From NCBI GenBank assembly GCA_014529385.2, contig CM043954.1:5025306-5089305 (forward strand): a stretch of DNA of 64,000 nucleotides, written 5' to 3'. Shown here piece after piece: positions 33,511 through 45,867 of the stretch. Within the stretch, counting starts at the first letter, position 1; every line of letters begins with the position of its first letter. Origin of the DNA: Adiantum capillus-veneris. Lineage: Eukaryota > Streptophyta > Polypodiopsida > Polypodiales > Pteridaceae. The position numbers and the translations under genes are program-made. The notes below the pieces were generated by a model. That model saw only the letters and a program-made list of their open reading frames with translations, was not told where the DNA came from and did not search any database.

Positions 33511-35495
33511 CGAAGAGACCTAAACTAGGGAAAAACACGAGCGTCTTGTGAAGTTATCCTTTAACTTCCTCTAGGATCTCCTAGAGTCAAAAACTTTCTT
33601 TTAGGATTGTAGGATTGTAGAGCTAAATTAGGATTTTGAGAATGATTAATAGACAAGACAAGTCTTAAGATCAAAGCTCAAAAAACCATAAAAAACAAGA
33701 AAACGAGTGTTTCTGGACACTTTCCACAACCCCATTGCATAAGAACCTAAGAGTAGGGTAAGTAGGATCCGAGGTGGATTTTAGAACATTGCTCTCTCCG
33801 AAAGAATCATTGTGAGTTGTATTTGAAGTTGTAGAATTTCAGGTTTACGGCTAGAAATAGCACAAAGACTCCAAACCACTCAATCCGACTGGAGAGTAAG
33901 CTTAAAAGTTGTATGAAGCAGTGGGTAAGCTCAAGGACACTTTGAGGTAAAAATTTCAAAAGTTTGCCAAAACTCAGATTATTTGCTTTTTCTTGACAAT
34001 TTAGGCCAAATTAAGTTTTGACTTGATTCATAGGCTTAAAATAATTCATGAAATGACTGTCCTTGGAAAAAGTACAAAAATTGGTTCATTTCAAGCCTGA
34101 AGTATAATCGCGATTATTTACTTTCAGCTCAGAATTGACCAAGGTTGATACCAATGACTCGTTGCGTGTGTACAAACAACTTTTGTAAAGGCACATTGGA
34201 TTTGGATCACCAAACTGGCATAAAATTGGGTAAAAACTAAAGTTTGTACTGACTTTTAAAGACTTGAGTGTAAATTGGGAAAAAAAAGTCCAAACTTGAT
34301 GAAATTTGATTCATAGGCTTGTATTGATGTGATAGACATGTGTACATGCTCGGTTGACCAAAAAGATGCAAAAATTGACCAGAAGTAAATAATCACGGTT
34401 ATTTACATGTACCCCAATTTTCAACTTTTTTTACCAAGTTAGCATAACACTAGTTTTACCATGTTGTAATAAGCCCGCAAACCAAATTTTGTGAGATTTG
34501 GATCTTTGGATTGAAAATTGTGACCAAATTTGCAAAGTTAAGTCTGCGAACATAAAACTGATGACCATTTGACCAAAAAATTATTGAAACTTGTTGAAAC
34601 TTGGCTAGAGACCTTAAGTGGAGGTGCTTAACAGATCTGTGTCAAGGTTGGGACAAAAACTTGCAAAAAATTAGCTAGAATAAATAATCATGATTATTTA
34701 CATCTGCTCCAAAAATTGACAATCTTGCATATTTGAGCATACCACAAGGTCAAGTATAGCAAGTAGACCTCATAAATCAATTTTGGTGAAATTTGGATCA
34801 CAAAAGTGAGACTTAAGCCAAATTCTTGAAATCAGAGTCTACGGACACGAAACAATTGATAAACTTAAATAGATTTTGTCCAAACTTGTTGAAACTTGTC
34901 CAAGGACCTTAACGGGTTGTATACTTGGTAAACCAAGCCAAAAAGTATAAAAAGCTGACAAAAGTAAATAATCACGATTATTTACTACTGCTACACAGAG
35001 CCACCATTTTTTACTTTTAAACTTGTACAGTGTCAGACTAGCATAATATAAAGCCACCGGGCAATTTTGGGTTCCATCGGATCCAAATTGGTACATGTTC
35101 ACTCAGTTTCTAGGTTGCAGATTAATCCTTTGATTTTTGCCAAAGTCGAGTTTGAAAATCTCAACTGCTGACTGAATTAGCTCAATTTGAAGTGATACAC
35201 ATAGACCAATCACAATAATTAACAAAAATTATATTGTTTTTATGAAAGGGTAGCTAACTGGATCAAATTTGTACAAGAATTAGGTTGCAGACGAGAAATC
35301 AGTTGCTTGACAGAAAGTGCAATCCAATCAAGTGGAAGAAATTGACAACAGGTCAATCCAAACGTAAGTAATCTATCCAGGGCTTCAGAAGTCTTTATGA
35401 ATCTTAGATCTAGTCATGTACTAGGAAATCAAGGCATAATTGGAGAAACCTCCAGTAGAGTATCCACCGAAGAAAGCATGAATTAAGGCAATCTT
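33511..35495 (+). other. Long untranslated leader of gypsy 4
   Basis: About 2 kb between PBS and gag. Apart from the 288-bp array, I see no gene. Confidence 0.6.
33960..35140 (+). repeat. Tandem array in gypsy 4 leader, about 4 units of about 288 bp with palindromes
   Basis: Four diverged units each contain an inverted repeat 'gtaaataatca(c/t)gattatttac'. The centres lie near 34110, 34395, 34690 and 34974, so spacing is 285, 295 and 284 bp. The copy at 34681-34700 is a perfect 20-bp palindrome; the copy at 34104-34117 is perfect over 14 bp. Around them recur 'aacttgttgaaacttg', 'gaccttaa(c/g)(t)gg', 'aaatttggatc' and 'aagtct(a/g)cg(g/a)acat(a/g)aaac'. No coding potential. Confidence 0.8.
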
Positions 35496-36766
35496 TTGCA
35501 CACTATCCCTAAAGAAGTCTCAAATAATTTTTCTGATTTGATGTTCGAAATGTCTTCTTATTCGACTCACTTAGAAACCAGAACAAGAATGAGTTATAAG
35601 CATATACTCTCTTTTTATAAGACAAATTGCCATGGAGCTCAGGTTTACCTGGATCCTAACGAAGAGTACGCTATTCGCATTGATGACCATAGTATTGAAT
35701 TCGAAGAGGAAATCAGGGAAAATAAACAAGGAAAACTGTATATAGATCGAAACGAAACTCTGTATTTACAAGTCAAAAACCCTGACGTGATAGACAAATG
35801 CGAGTTAGAGGTACATACCATAATTCCAGATATGGACGCAAAAGAAGGACCGCCAACTTTAGAATTCGAGGGATACGATCAAGTTGATTTGAAGCCTTTG
35901 AAACGGTTTAAAATTGATAATCCTAGGATCGGAGTCTATTATTGGGAGGATAGAAATGTAAAAGATCTTCTATGGACTTCTCATGCCAAATCAGGACAAC
36001 TAACACCCATGAAGATAATCTATATCTTCAAGATCAAAGAAAAAGGACCAGCAGATCTACCAACCTACCTGTTTAGGGATTGTTATAACAACAACTTTGT
36101 TATGATGACTCATGAGGAGGTGGAACAAAGAAAATATCAAGGATATTCCATAAGGGATTGGATCTTGGGCTAGGGACCAGAAACTATTCCAAGATATGAA
36201 CATCATGAAAGATCTTCTAAGAATGTTAAGAAACCAGAAACCACCTCATCACGTAAAAAACCGGGTGACACTAAGGCCAGTCCAGGGCTACATGAGTCAC
36301 TATTTCCAATAGATTGGTTTGAAGGACGTGGAATGGGACCAATTGCCAGAAGATCGGGAGTTGAACCAAATAGACGCGTCAGACCAGCTGATTTTCAAAA
36401 ATGGGTCAAGAAATATAGAGGATCTGGGGATCCATATGACCACTTAGCAAGCTTTAAGCAAGTGCTAAGAGCAGAACGCATATTCGATTTCCATACTCAA
36501 TTTGAGGGGTTTGGAATGACATTAGAAGGAAAAGCATTGACATGGTTCCAAAACATTCCACCAAGGTCAATCATGGACTTGAACACATTAGCTCAAGGAT
36601 TTGTAGCTGCTTGTTCCAAAACGGGGATCAAACACAATACTGTAGCTCAAATCTACAGCTTTAAACAGAAGCAAGGTGAGTCTGTTAGAGATTGTGCAAC
36701 TCGAATGAAACAATACATTGCCAGATGACCAGAGCTAGAGATACCTGTAGAAGAACGACTAGTATC
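35496..36766 (+). pseudogene. Gypsy element 4 gag with unusual N-terminal domain
   Basis: One frame runs from about 35496 to 36766 with TAG at 36171-36173 (after 'IRDWILG') and TGA at 36726-36728 (after 'MKQYIAR'), both one C-to-T step from Gln or Arg. The C-terminal part is a clear retrotrans_gag domain: 'FQKWVKKYRGSGDPYDHLAS', 'GMTLEGKALTWFQNIP' and 'YSFKQKQGESVRDC'. The N-terminal 225 codons are not familiar: acidic and Tyr-rich, with 'VYLDPNEEYAIRIDDHSIEF', 'LKRFKIDNPRIGVYYWEDRN' and 'PMKIIYIFKIKEKGPADLP', looking like a folded beta-rich domain. No zinc knuckle or pol follows, because a copia LTR starts at 36767. Confidence 0.75.
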
Positions 36767-36958
36767 TGAAGGAGTATGAGCGGAAGTGCGTCGCAAGAGA
36801 GAGTGCGAGAAGAAGAGCATGACGATATGGTGAACTCGCTCTACTGTAATGTGTAGAGCATAGTGAGTTCTTATTAGGTTTTTGCAAAAGAATATGTGTA
36901 CATACATGGTGGCCCGCCCACTTACCTGGGCGACCACATTGGGCTTTATACCCCAACA
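36767..36958 (-). repeat. 3' LTR of copia element (192 bp)
   Basis: Plus-strand ends TGAAGGAG...CCCCAACA, so the minus strand reads TGTTGGGG...CTCCTTCA, the usual TG...CA form. It is flanked by a polypurine tract on the internal side. The first 58 bp match 63943-64000 at 53 positions. Confidence 0.85.
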
Positions 36959-36971
36959 ACCTCCCACTTAA
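36959..36971 (-). promoter_or_regulatory. Polypurine tract of copia element
   Basis: The minus strand reads 'ttaagtgggaggt' immediately before the LTR's TGTTGGGG, the position for plus-strand priming. Confidence 0.75.
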
Positions 36972-37047
36972 AGTCCAATGTGGTACTTTAAGTGTGAGAG
37001 AAGCTACTATACAAGCTAATACACAAGAGATGTAGAGAAGTGATGTA

Positions 37048-38631
37048 CTACCCTACACCTAACTGCTTGCGAAAATGCGCAAAGCTCTCTGAGGGAAGTC
37101 CTTTTGTAAGTAGATCAGCTGGATTTTCTGTGGTGTGAACTTTGACAAGCTGAAGTTGCTTATCCTGGAGCATTTCCCTGATGAAATGATACTTCACATC
37201 CACATGCTTTGTCTTTGAGTGATAAACTGGATTGCGAGCCAATTGTATAGCACTTTGACTATCACAATATAACACATGCATCTCTTCTTTGATTCCCAAA
37301 TCTGTTACTAGTCGATTAAGCCAAATTGATTCTTTGCATGCCTCTGATGCTGCAACATATTCAGCCTCTGTAGTAGACTAAGTAACACAATCTTGTAATC
37401 GAGAACGCCATGATACTGCTCCACCAGCCAATGTAAAGACATACCCTGACGTAGACCTTCGGTTGTCTAAGTCACCTGCATAATTTGAGTCTGTAAAACC
37501 CTTTACACTTAGCTCCTGACTCCCATAGCATATACGCATACTCTTTGTAGCTTTCAGGTATCTCAATATTCCTTTCACTGCCTCCCAATGTTTCTTGTCT
37601 GGGTTTGACATGTATCGACTTACTACTCCCACTGCAAATGCAATGTCTGGACGAGTAACAATCATTGCATACATCAAACTACCCACTGCAAACGCATATG
37701 GAATCTTATCCATTTTAGCCTGTTCTTCCTCAGACATGGGACAATCTTGTTTGCTAAGTTTCACATATGGTGGCAATGGAACACTCAGTGCCTTTCCCTT
37801 CTCCATATTGAAACGTTGCAAAACCTTGTCAATATACTCTATTTGAGATAACCAAATCAACTTCTTTGATCTGTCTCTCTCAATGCGCATACCAAGGATA
37901 TGACTTGCCTCACCCATGTCTTTCATGTCAAACGATTTTTCCATCTTTGACTTCAAAGCTGAAATTTCTTCCAAGTGCTTGCCAGCAATCAACATGTCAT
38001 CCACATACAAAATAAGGATCAGCCAACTACCATCCTTAGCCTTCTTTGTATATAGACAGTGATCGAGCTCACTACGTTTGTAGCCTTGAGAAAGCATAAA
38101 CTTGTGGAATTTATGGTACCATGCCCTCGGTGATTGTTTTAAGCCATAAAGACTCTTTAACAACTGGCATACCCAATCTTCCTTGCCTTTCTCAACAAAC
38201 CCTTCTGGCTGCTGCATGTAAATTTCCACATCTAAATCACCATGCAAGAACGCTGTCTTGACATCCATTTGGTGCAACACCAAATCTAATATGGCAACCA
38301 ATGCAAGAAAGCATCTCAATGTAGTCATCTTGACCACCGGAGAGAAGACTTCATCAAAGTCAATGCCTTGTTCTTGCTTAAAGCCCTTGGCAACAAGCCT
38401 TGCTTTGTACTTTGGCTGACTATCATGAGCGGTGATCTTATACCTATAAACCCATTTACAAGGTAGAGACTTTTTGCCCTGTGGTAATTTAACTAGCTTC
38501 CATGTCTTGTTTTTATGCAGAGCTGTCATCTCTGACTGCATGGCCAATTGCCAATTCCCGGAGTCCTTCATTTGCACTGCTTCCGTGTAACATGAAGGCT
38601 CATTGCAATCAGTCAACATGACATAGTTCAT
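37048..38631 (-). pseudogene. Copia reverse transcriptase and RNase H
   Basis: Begins in frame after the stop at 38653-38655. RT: 'ALHKNKTWKLVKLPQGKKSL' (residues 38-57), 'FSPVVKMTTLRCFLALVA' (96-113), 'QMDVKTAFLHGDLDVEIYM' (121-139), 'LKSLYGLKQSPRAW' (158-171) and catalytic YVDD (209-212). 'MYAMIVTRPDIAFAVGVVSR' and 'GFTDSNYAGDLDNRRSTSGY' mark the tether/RNase H start. TAG at 37375-37377 interrupts the 'STTEAEYVAA' motif, where Gln or Leu is usual. The frame continues to 37048 with 'LYCDSQSAIQLARNPVYHSK' and 'KHVDVKYHFIREML', the RNase H end. Confidence 0.92.
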
Positions 38632-38655
38632 AGATGGAACAAACCTATTAGGAGG

Positions 38656-40566
38656 TCACGTGACACATCCAGATCTACGCACAATAGGTGGCTCAGGCTC
38701 AGCCACAACCTGTGGTTCCACTCTATCCTGTCCTTGCTCCTCTTGAGCCCTGACATTTTGTCTTGCACGTGCAGGTCCATCTTCTTGGAAGACAACTCTT
38801 ATAGTCTCCTCAACCCTCTCTGGTTTAGAATGATATTTGGATTCATTAAAGTGAACATCATTGCTGCGGACAACCTTTCTGGATTCGGGATCCCAAAGTC
38901 TGTACCCCATCTCACCAGAATTACCATAGCCTAGAAAGATGCACTTTCTACTCTTTGGCTCAAGTTTGTTCCTAAATTCTTTTGGAACATGAGTATATGC
39001 CTCACAGCCAAAGACTCTAAGATGCTTGTATGAGGGCATTTTGCCTGACCATACCATCTCTGGCACTGAATTCGTCTGCAAAACCTTGCTAGGAGATCTA
39101 TTTACAAGATGAACAGCTGTTGATATAGCTTCAGCCCAAAACCCATTTGGCAGCTGTGCATTAGACAACATACTTCTGACCTTCTCTTGTATGGTCCTAT
39201 TCATCCTCTCAGCAACACCATTTTGAGGAGGATTGTAAGGAGCAGTAAGTTCACGTTTTATACCTTTTGACTCACAAAAGTCTTGAAAGGCCTTTGAAAC
39301 ATACTCTCCACCATTGTCAGTGCGTAAGCATTTAAGCTTCTTGCCACTCTGATTCTCCACAAGTGTGACAAACGTTTTGAAAACACTAAACGCTTCATCC
39401 TTGTGCTTGAGAAAGTAAACCCATACTTTCCTCGAGTAATCATCTATAAATGTCATAAAGTAAGAAGCTCCCCCTAGAGATAGGTTAGGCATAGGTCCAC
39501 ACAAATCACTATGAATAAGTGCCAACTGTGTATCTCTTCTACTGATTCTATGCTTATGTGGCTGTTGTGTTTGCTTACCATACAGACAATGTTCACATAA
39601 TTCAAAATCATTAAATGACAAGCCAGGCAAATAACCGGAACAAGACAAGGTTTCCATTCCCTTCTTGGACATATGTCCTAACCAGCTATGCCACAAAGAA
39701 ACGTTCGGCTGCTCGGTTACATTGATTACATTTTTAGAGACATTTGATACATAAATCATGTAAAGTCCTCTAGACTTTACTCCATGTGCTACTGTCATAG
39801 AACCCTTGGATATCTTCCACATGTTCTGTCCAAAAGTGGTGACGTAGCCAGCATCATCAAGTAAACCTGTGCTGATCAAGCTCTTTGTAATTGCGGGAAC
39901 ATGTCTCACATTCTTCAGCGTGAAAGAAGAGCCATTCTGAAACTTCAATTGAACATCTCCAACACCTAAGATCTCACATGTCTGCCCATTGCCTAGCCGA
40001 ACATGATCTTTAGTGGTCACATAAGAAGTAAACCACTCCTTGTTTGGAGACACATGAAGTGATGCCCCTGAATCTATAATCCAGTCACTCAGTGCATTTC
40101 CATCAGATGCTGTAAGAAGAGCTGAGTCCATTGTATTCTTCAAGAAGTAGATGTCTCCTGACACTAGACTGTCATCCTCTGCAACAATGTTTGTCACATT
40201 TATTTCTTGAATCTTCACTGCGGACTTGTTCTTCTCACCATGGTCTTCATCTTTCTCTTTGCCTTTTTCTGCTTTCCATTCTCTGCAGTCTCTTTTCATG
40301 TGACCCTTCTTGCCACAATGGTAGCATTCTATGTCACTCTTGCCTTTAGCACTGTGGGACTTTCTACGAGACTGATTCCTCTTTCCACCTTTGTACTTTT
40401 CTTTGGTCCTTCCCCTGACAACTAAGGCTGTTCCTTTGGCTTTTTCCATTGTCTTTCTATTGGTTTCTTCAGTAAGCAGACTTCCTTCTGCACCTGCTAT
40501 GTTCAAACCATCTGGAGGTGCAAAATTACTCAAAGCTGTGCAAAAAGTGTCCCAACTTTCTGGCAA
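38656..40566 (-). pseudogene. Copia gag C-terminus, protease and integrase
   Basis: A 636-codon frame that continues upstream to 40571 without its natural start ('LPESWDTF' is mid-gag). CCHC knuckle 'CYHCGKKGHMKRDC' (81-94); protease 'DWIIDSGASLHVS' (DSG at 165-167); GAG-pre-integrase HHCC at H293, H298, C324 and C327; integrase catalytic D354 ('HSDLCGP'), D417 ('RTDNGGEY') and E453 ('NGVAERMNR'), all present; C-terminal 'VFGCEAYTHVP' and 'KCIFLGYGNSGEMGYRLWDP'. It ends at TGA (38653-38655) in 'RRSGCVT', where the frame continues with 'PPNRFVPS', so the stop is a nonsense change from CGA. Confidence 0.92.
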
Positions 40567-40571
40567 TGTAT

Positions 40572-41867
40572 TGAACGTCTCCTTCCAAGTCTTCTAATTA
40601 ACGTTCAAGTAACCCAACAGTCCCCTAACTAGCCTAGACTTGCACTAATTTGCCATATATTTGCGATTTTCAAACCCATTTTAACTAATTTCTGATTATG
40701 CGTTCGTATTTCACTTACTTTTCTATGCTTCGTAGTCCAACTCTCTAATATGCAAGATCACTCATGTATGCTATCCAAACATGCTATTTAGGGTTAAAAT
40801 CTGAGTTCCCATATACATTTTTAATGGAATTTTTAGTCAAAATTCATCAGCATGCAATCATTTAGATATTTACTTGATCGCTAGAGTTCAAAACTACACT
40901 TCAGAACTCACAAAACAAATCAATCACTTACTGGACTTCAAATTATTGAACATTGTGACTAAAATCACTCAACAGGTTTGCAAATTTTCCAATGAAAAAC
41001 ACGAGAATAATCTTGTAAAATGTAAATTTTTATTGAAATGCCAAAAACTGTCAATGATTCAATTCCCCTTCCCAAATGCCACTAACCATGCAAAAATATG
41101 CAGCATTTCATTTCCAAGTATGATTTCAATACAGATAAGTCTTCAAAAAATCAGATTTGTTTTCAATTATGAAGCTAGCAATGCAAATAATGAAACTAGC
41201 AATATTTCTTTCTAGTTTTATGAACTTGTTTGGAAATCAATAAAAAGACTAACCAGTGAATTTTAACTTTTGATTTCGGGTGTTTTGCTTTCCGTCTCCG
41301 TCCAAATTCGAGCAGTGGCTCCTCTCACTCGAAAGTGAGTCACTCCGCAGCAAGATTTTGAATTTGCTTTTTTAATTTCACTCTTTCTTTCTCTCTTTCT
41401 CAAAGTCTCACTGACTCGCTCTTTCTCTCACTGACTCGCTATGCTCATGCAAGCAAGAATAACACAAGACTCACACACACACACTGATGATAGTGTTCTC
41501 TCTCTCTACGATTCCTACACAGGACACACACACAGGACATCTAGAGGCTCGAAATTCTCTCTCATATCCTATTACTCACACTCACCATCCTCTCTCTTCT
41601 GCGTGCAACCTTTCCCAGCATCCTCTCTCTCTCTAGCGCTATATAGAGACAACTTCTCTCTCTCTCTAATAGCACTAACAGGAAACTAATCCCTCAATCT
41701 CTCTCTGTTCAATATCGTTACATACAGGTGACTATTAGTTTCTTCCTCCATCTTGAATCCTACACAGAGATACGCTCACATGTGGCCGGCTCTCTCTCTC
41801 TTCTATACTCTCATACACACAAACATACACACAGTGTCAACTTTCTCTCACTAGCGCTATCTTCTCT

Positions 41868-41927
<60 letters not shown>

Positions 41928-42967
41928 ACTACACACACATACTACAGGCGCATACATGCACACCTCCTGCGCTCCCATATTCTCTCTCTACGATCAATCT
42001 CTCCTGCTCTCGAAACCGCATGGCAAGGATTTTCCTCTCTCTGTCTCTATTTCTTTCACTCCCTCTCTCTCTCTCTCTTTACTCAGTCATGCGCCATCCC
42101 CCTCATAGGAGGATGCGCTGCTCTCACAGGGTACTTTCTCTCTCCCCGCTCACTACATGGCGACAATATCTCTCTCTTCCTATGCTCTGCACACACAACA
42201 GCGCAGCCCTACTCACCTCTCACCCTTCCATGGCCACCCCACTCTCGGCTCTGCCACGCGACCTCTGCAGACGGCCCTCTCGTTCTTAGGAAACCCTCTC
42301 CCTATGGCGCTCTGGCCACGCCCTCATCAAGCACGCCACCTCGCGGCTCTCTCGCACTCGGCTTGCTACAGGGTAGCACCTTCATCCCGTCTCTCTTTCT
42401 CTGTGCTTCAGCCTCATGGTAGCACACTCATAGCACAGAGGGCAACCACCCTCATGGCTCCCCCTCCTTGCACACTCGCGTCCCCTTACGACATGGCGGT
42501 TCTGACTCTCTTCCTTCCCCAACAACCTTCACCAGGCCTCGCCTTCTGGCGGCTTTCTCTCACGCGACGATTCAAAACTGCATAATGAAACTTTTTTTGA
42601 GTTTCTTTCGGACCAACCTGAAAGTCTAGCCAGTATCTGATCATTTAGTCGGCTAAACTTAGGCTAGGGACTCATTTAGAATTGATAATTTCCTATTCAA
42701 CACAAACTGAGATACCTAATGGCCATAGCTTGAATTTAGAGTCGTTAAGATAGCTATCAGCAAGTTCCCTAAAACTGACACGAGTCATCAAATGATTGAC
42801 TTCTTTAGGTAAAAACTTATCACCAAGCAGTCATAAAAACTAACAAACATTAGCACTAATACATTCATTATGGCAATCATTAACATGCTAATGCACCTAA
42901 CATGCCCATGCAAATCCCAATTAACCCCAGTTTTGGTACAAAATGTAAAAATATTCTCGTGTCTACA
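40572..42967 (-). repeat. 3' LTR of LARD-like element (complete)
   Basis: Minus-strand ends TGTAGACACG...GACGTTCA. It aligns with 47345-49363 over about 1.94 kb, with single-base changes and length differences at CT runs. On the plus strand a (CT)n run at 41870-41922 and many CTCTCT patches make it strongly pyrimidine-biased. Many long Ser/Leu/His ORFs within are composition artefacts. Confidence 0.75.
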
Positions 42968-42984
42968 TTCCTCCCTCACTAAAT
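42968..42984 (-). promoter_or_regulatory. Polypurine tract of LARD-like element
   Basis: The minus strand reads 'ttagtgagggaggaa' then TGTAGACACG, the usual PPT-LTR junction of gypsy elements. Just upstream, a minus-strand frame reads 'FFVEDDFII', reminiscent of the last residues of gypsy polyproteins, a faint hint that pol was once there. Confidence 0.6.
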
Positions 42985-45867
42985 TATGAAGTCGTCCTCG
43001 ACGAAAAAGTAAATAACTTGGACATTGCCAAAAACTTCTTGACTTGCTGCAACATTTCCAGCTTGGCAGCCACACTTTGAAAAATAACTGGCTCCTCTCC
43101 TTAACTGCGAATGCCCTCGTGAGCATAAAGCCTGAAATACATTACACTAACACCAGTAGTTTGTCCATTTTTTACTTATGGTAAAACAAGAACGAGATTT
43201 GTTTCAATCAATAAAATCGTTAATTAGTCAATCAGTGACAACTCAGTGACAAATTAATAAACACTAGACATAGTTATATAAACATGTTGGGCCTAGGAAA
43301 CGTATATACCCTCACTAACTAGCATTTACAAAGATTTAAAAAATCACAAACCTAAACCTCACCTTTAGCAACTAAAACTAATAATAAGGTGACTAGTTAA
43401 TGGAATAACTATAAACCACCCTAGGCAAGACCATAAATTTATTACTGTTTAATAGCAAGAACGACCCCCCTTCATGGTGCTAGATCTCTATAGAGGTAAA
43501 CCAATTAAGCCCTATATTATAGAAACTATACAGTATTCACATCTAAGTGGAAGTCATCGCCTTTATTTCATTTCCCTTCTTTTGAATTCCCAAGGTTTTT
43601 TTTTTTCATGCATTCTTTTTCTTGTTTTTGTTTTTATTTTGATTTTTAGTAAGCTACATCAGACTTGATTGTTTTTTTTTTTTTCACACACATTCCACTC
43701 TCACTGCTGCGTCGAGCAGGAATTATTAGCACTTACACTTCCACCCCATACAAAACCTGGCTACGGCTCGTGGCTCTGTCACTAGAGACAAAGTGGACCC
43801 ACCCGCCTACCAAACTTGTACGGCGACAGTCACACAACATATAACATATAAGTTTTGTTTTATTCTTCCCTTGGCTCATCACTAGTGTAAATTAACTAGC
43901 ATACCGGCCATAATCTAGAGTTTAAAGGTCTATACTCCCAACCACAAAGACCTACATCACTTCTAAGGGATCGTTAGATCACCATTAAGAGCATAAATAT
44001 ATTGCCCAAAACTAGTTTAGCTAAAGTGATTCTATTAAATAGTCCCCTTGACTACCTTTCTCAGCCACTAACAGCTTGGTCACCGGTCAGTGATTGCTAA
44101 GTCTAGATAAAGGAAAGTTACAAAGAGCATATAAACCCCCTAAGCTAACAAGTCTAATATAACTATGAATAGTGTTGTACTAACTTGTCACTGACACATC
44201 TATTACAGCAAGCACACAAATAATCAAAACTAAATAATTGAACAGTATAGTTAGAAGTAAACCACCTGGTTAATCTGCTTGAAAATGCCCCGCTTTAGAG
44301 CTACATCCCCAGAGATAGCTTTGACAGTCAGCAGCTCCAATTTGTAACAGGTACTTCTCCGCAAAATTGCTCGGTTCTGCAAAAAGATTAGACTACACTC
44401 CCCCTAAAGAAATGTAGTTATCCTACTCCTAAGTTTTAAGGGTTTTTGTTTTATTTGTTTTGTTTTTTGTTGTTGTTTTTTTTAGTGTTTTTTTTTAATA
44501 AAACAAAAAATCAAGCATTAAAAGAAATGATTCTTTTTGGATTTTGTGAAACTTCTTTTTTTTTGTTTGTTTTTTTGTGGTTTTTTTTTGTTGTTTTTTT
44601 TAAAGCCTCTCGCTACATATGACGGAATAGTGCAGGTGCATTGGCTAAGCCAAAATATGCTACATGCTATGGACTACAGATATCCACACATGGTCCAGTT
44701 GCCTACTCTCAGTAAAAGCTTCAGAATCCTACTTGTATTCAATGCCCTAGTTAGAGGCATCTATATAAGGTTCAGAAACCTACTTTTACCAAAAAGCTAC
44801 AGCTCCCTACATGTATGTGAAACCTTATCCTCTTTTTTCTATTGTGCTATGGATTCCAAACATATATACATCTACAAACACCTACTTTCCACTAGAAAGC
44901 TACAATACCTACTTGTATAATGCCCTATCCACTACACAATTTTTTAAAAGAAAAATTTCTTCTTTTCAAAAACCAAAATGTATATGCAAATAAAGTAGCA
45001 TCATGTATTATAACTCACTAGGTACAATCAATAATATTTTTGCATTGCATTACTCTCATGCATCTCTAATCCTTAAACACACATTTTCCTTACACTAACA
45101 TATGCATTTCAATTTTAAAACATGGATCCCACCAAACATGGCATCTACTAAATCTAGATTGCTTTGTACCTATTTCAGTTGTCGTAGAATTTATATGCTA
45201 CCTATCTTTTCTCATTTGGCCAACTCTCTTAAATAGTTTTGCTAAAATTCTATTAGTCAAATTGTGAAATTTTGTCAAATATGTTTGAATTTGGATTTCA
45301 CTAAAACTCATCATTCTTCCTACAAATGAATGAAAATAACTTGCATATGAGCAAGAATAAACAAGGAACCCTCTCCTCAACAATAACTTATCTCACACCA
45401 CTCAAGTCACACTTACTCACTCCTACTCTTTACTCACTTTTCACTTTCCCTCAAACTCACAATCTTTTTTTAGCTTCTCTCCTCACACAATAACTTAACC
45501 ACTTAGTCAACTTCCATTAAAACATGGGTTCTTATTCATCTTGCACACACATAAAATCACTAAACATCCAAATAGGAACAACAAAGACTTCTTAGTGTAG
45601 CCCAAATATCTACACATAAATGACAGTACATTAGAACTCACACTCACTTTCCACATGACATGAAATGACATCTCCCTTATTATATCGTATCTCAATTAAA
45701 ATGAGCTAGCTATTCCATATTACAAACAAGAAAATATTTTGTTTTGTTTTTCAATTTTCTAAACCAAGCAGTCACTACTCAGTCTCTCCTATAATTCCCT
45801 CATCATTGAGCTCAGGTAATTTGGTTTACTAATTTCAAATTTTCACCAAACATTGCAATATGGCCTA
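42985..45867. other. Non-coding interior of LARD-like element
   Basis: A/T-rich with poly-T blocks (43598-43612, 43671-43684, 44460-44600). No ORF of quality on either strand and no match to retroelement proteins. This stretch occupies the place where pol would be. Confidence 0.6.

Larger units (their letters stand above)
36767..40571 (-). mobile_element. Ty1/copia element, 5' truncated, inserted in gypsy 4
   Basis: On the minus strand: partial gag, protease, integrase, RT, RNase H, PPT, 3' LTR. The 5' LTR and start of gag are missing because another LTR element begins at 40572. The insertion point lies in gypsy 4 gag after '...agtatc' (36766). Pol is one long frame interrupted by only two stops, so this is a fairly young element. 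A second copy of its LTR begins at 63943. Confidence 0.9.

Noticed and set aside
41728-42585. ORFs of 126-142 codons inside the left LTR of the LARD-like element (and 48255-49364 in the right LTR)
   Set aside because: They are Ser/Leu/His-rich from CT and CA runs, differ in frame between the two LTR copies, and the LTR reads on the other strand.
44537-44993. Hydrophobic ORF (MDFVKLLFFCLFFCGFF...) as a membrane protein
   Set aside because: The hydrophobic part is a translation of poly-T runs in the non-coding interior of the LARD-like element; nothing else supports a gene.
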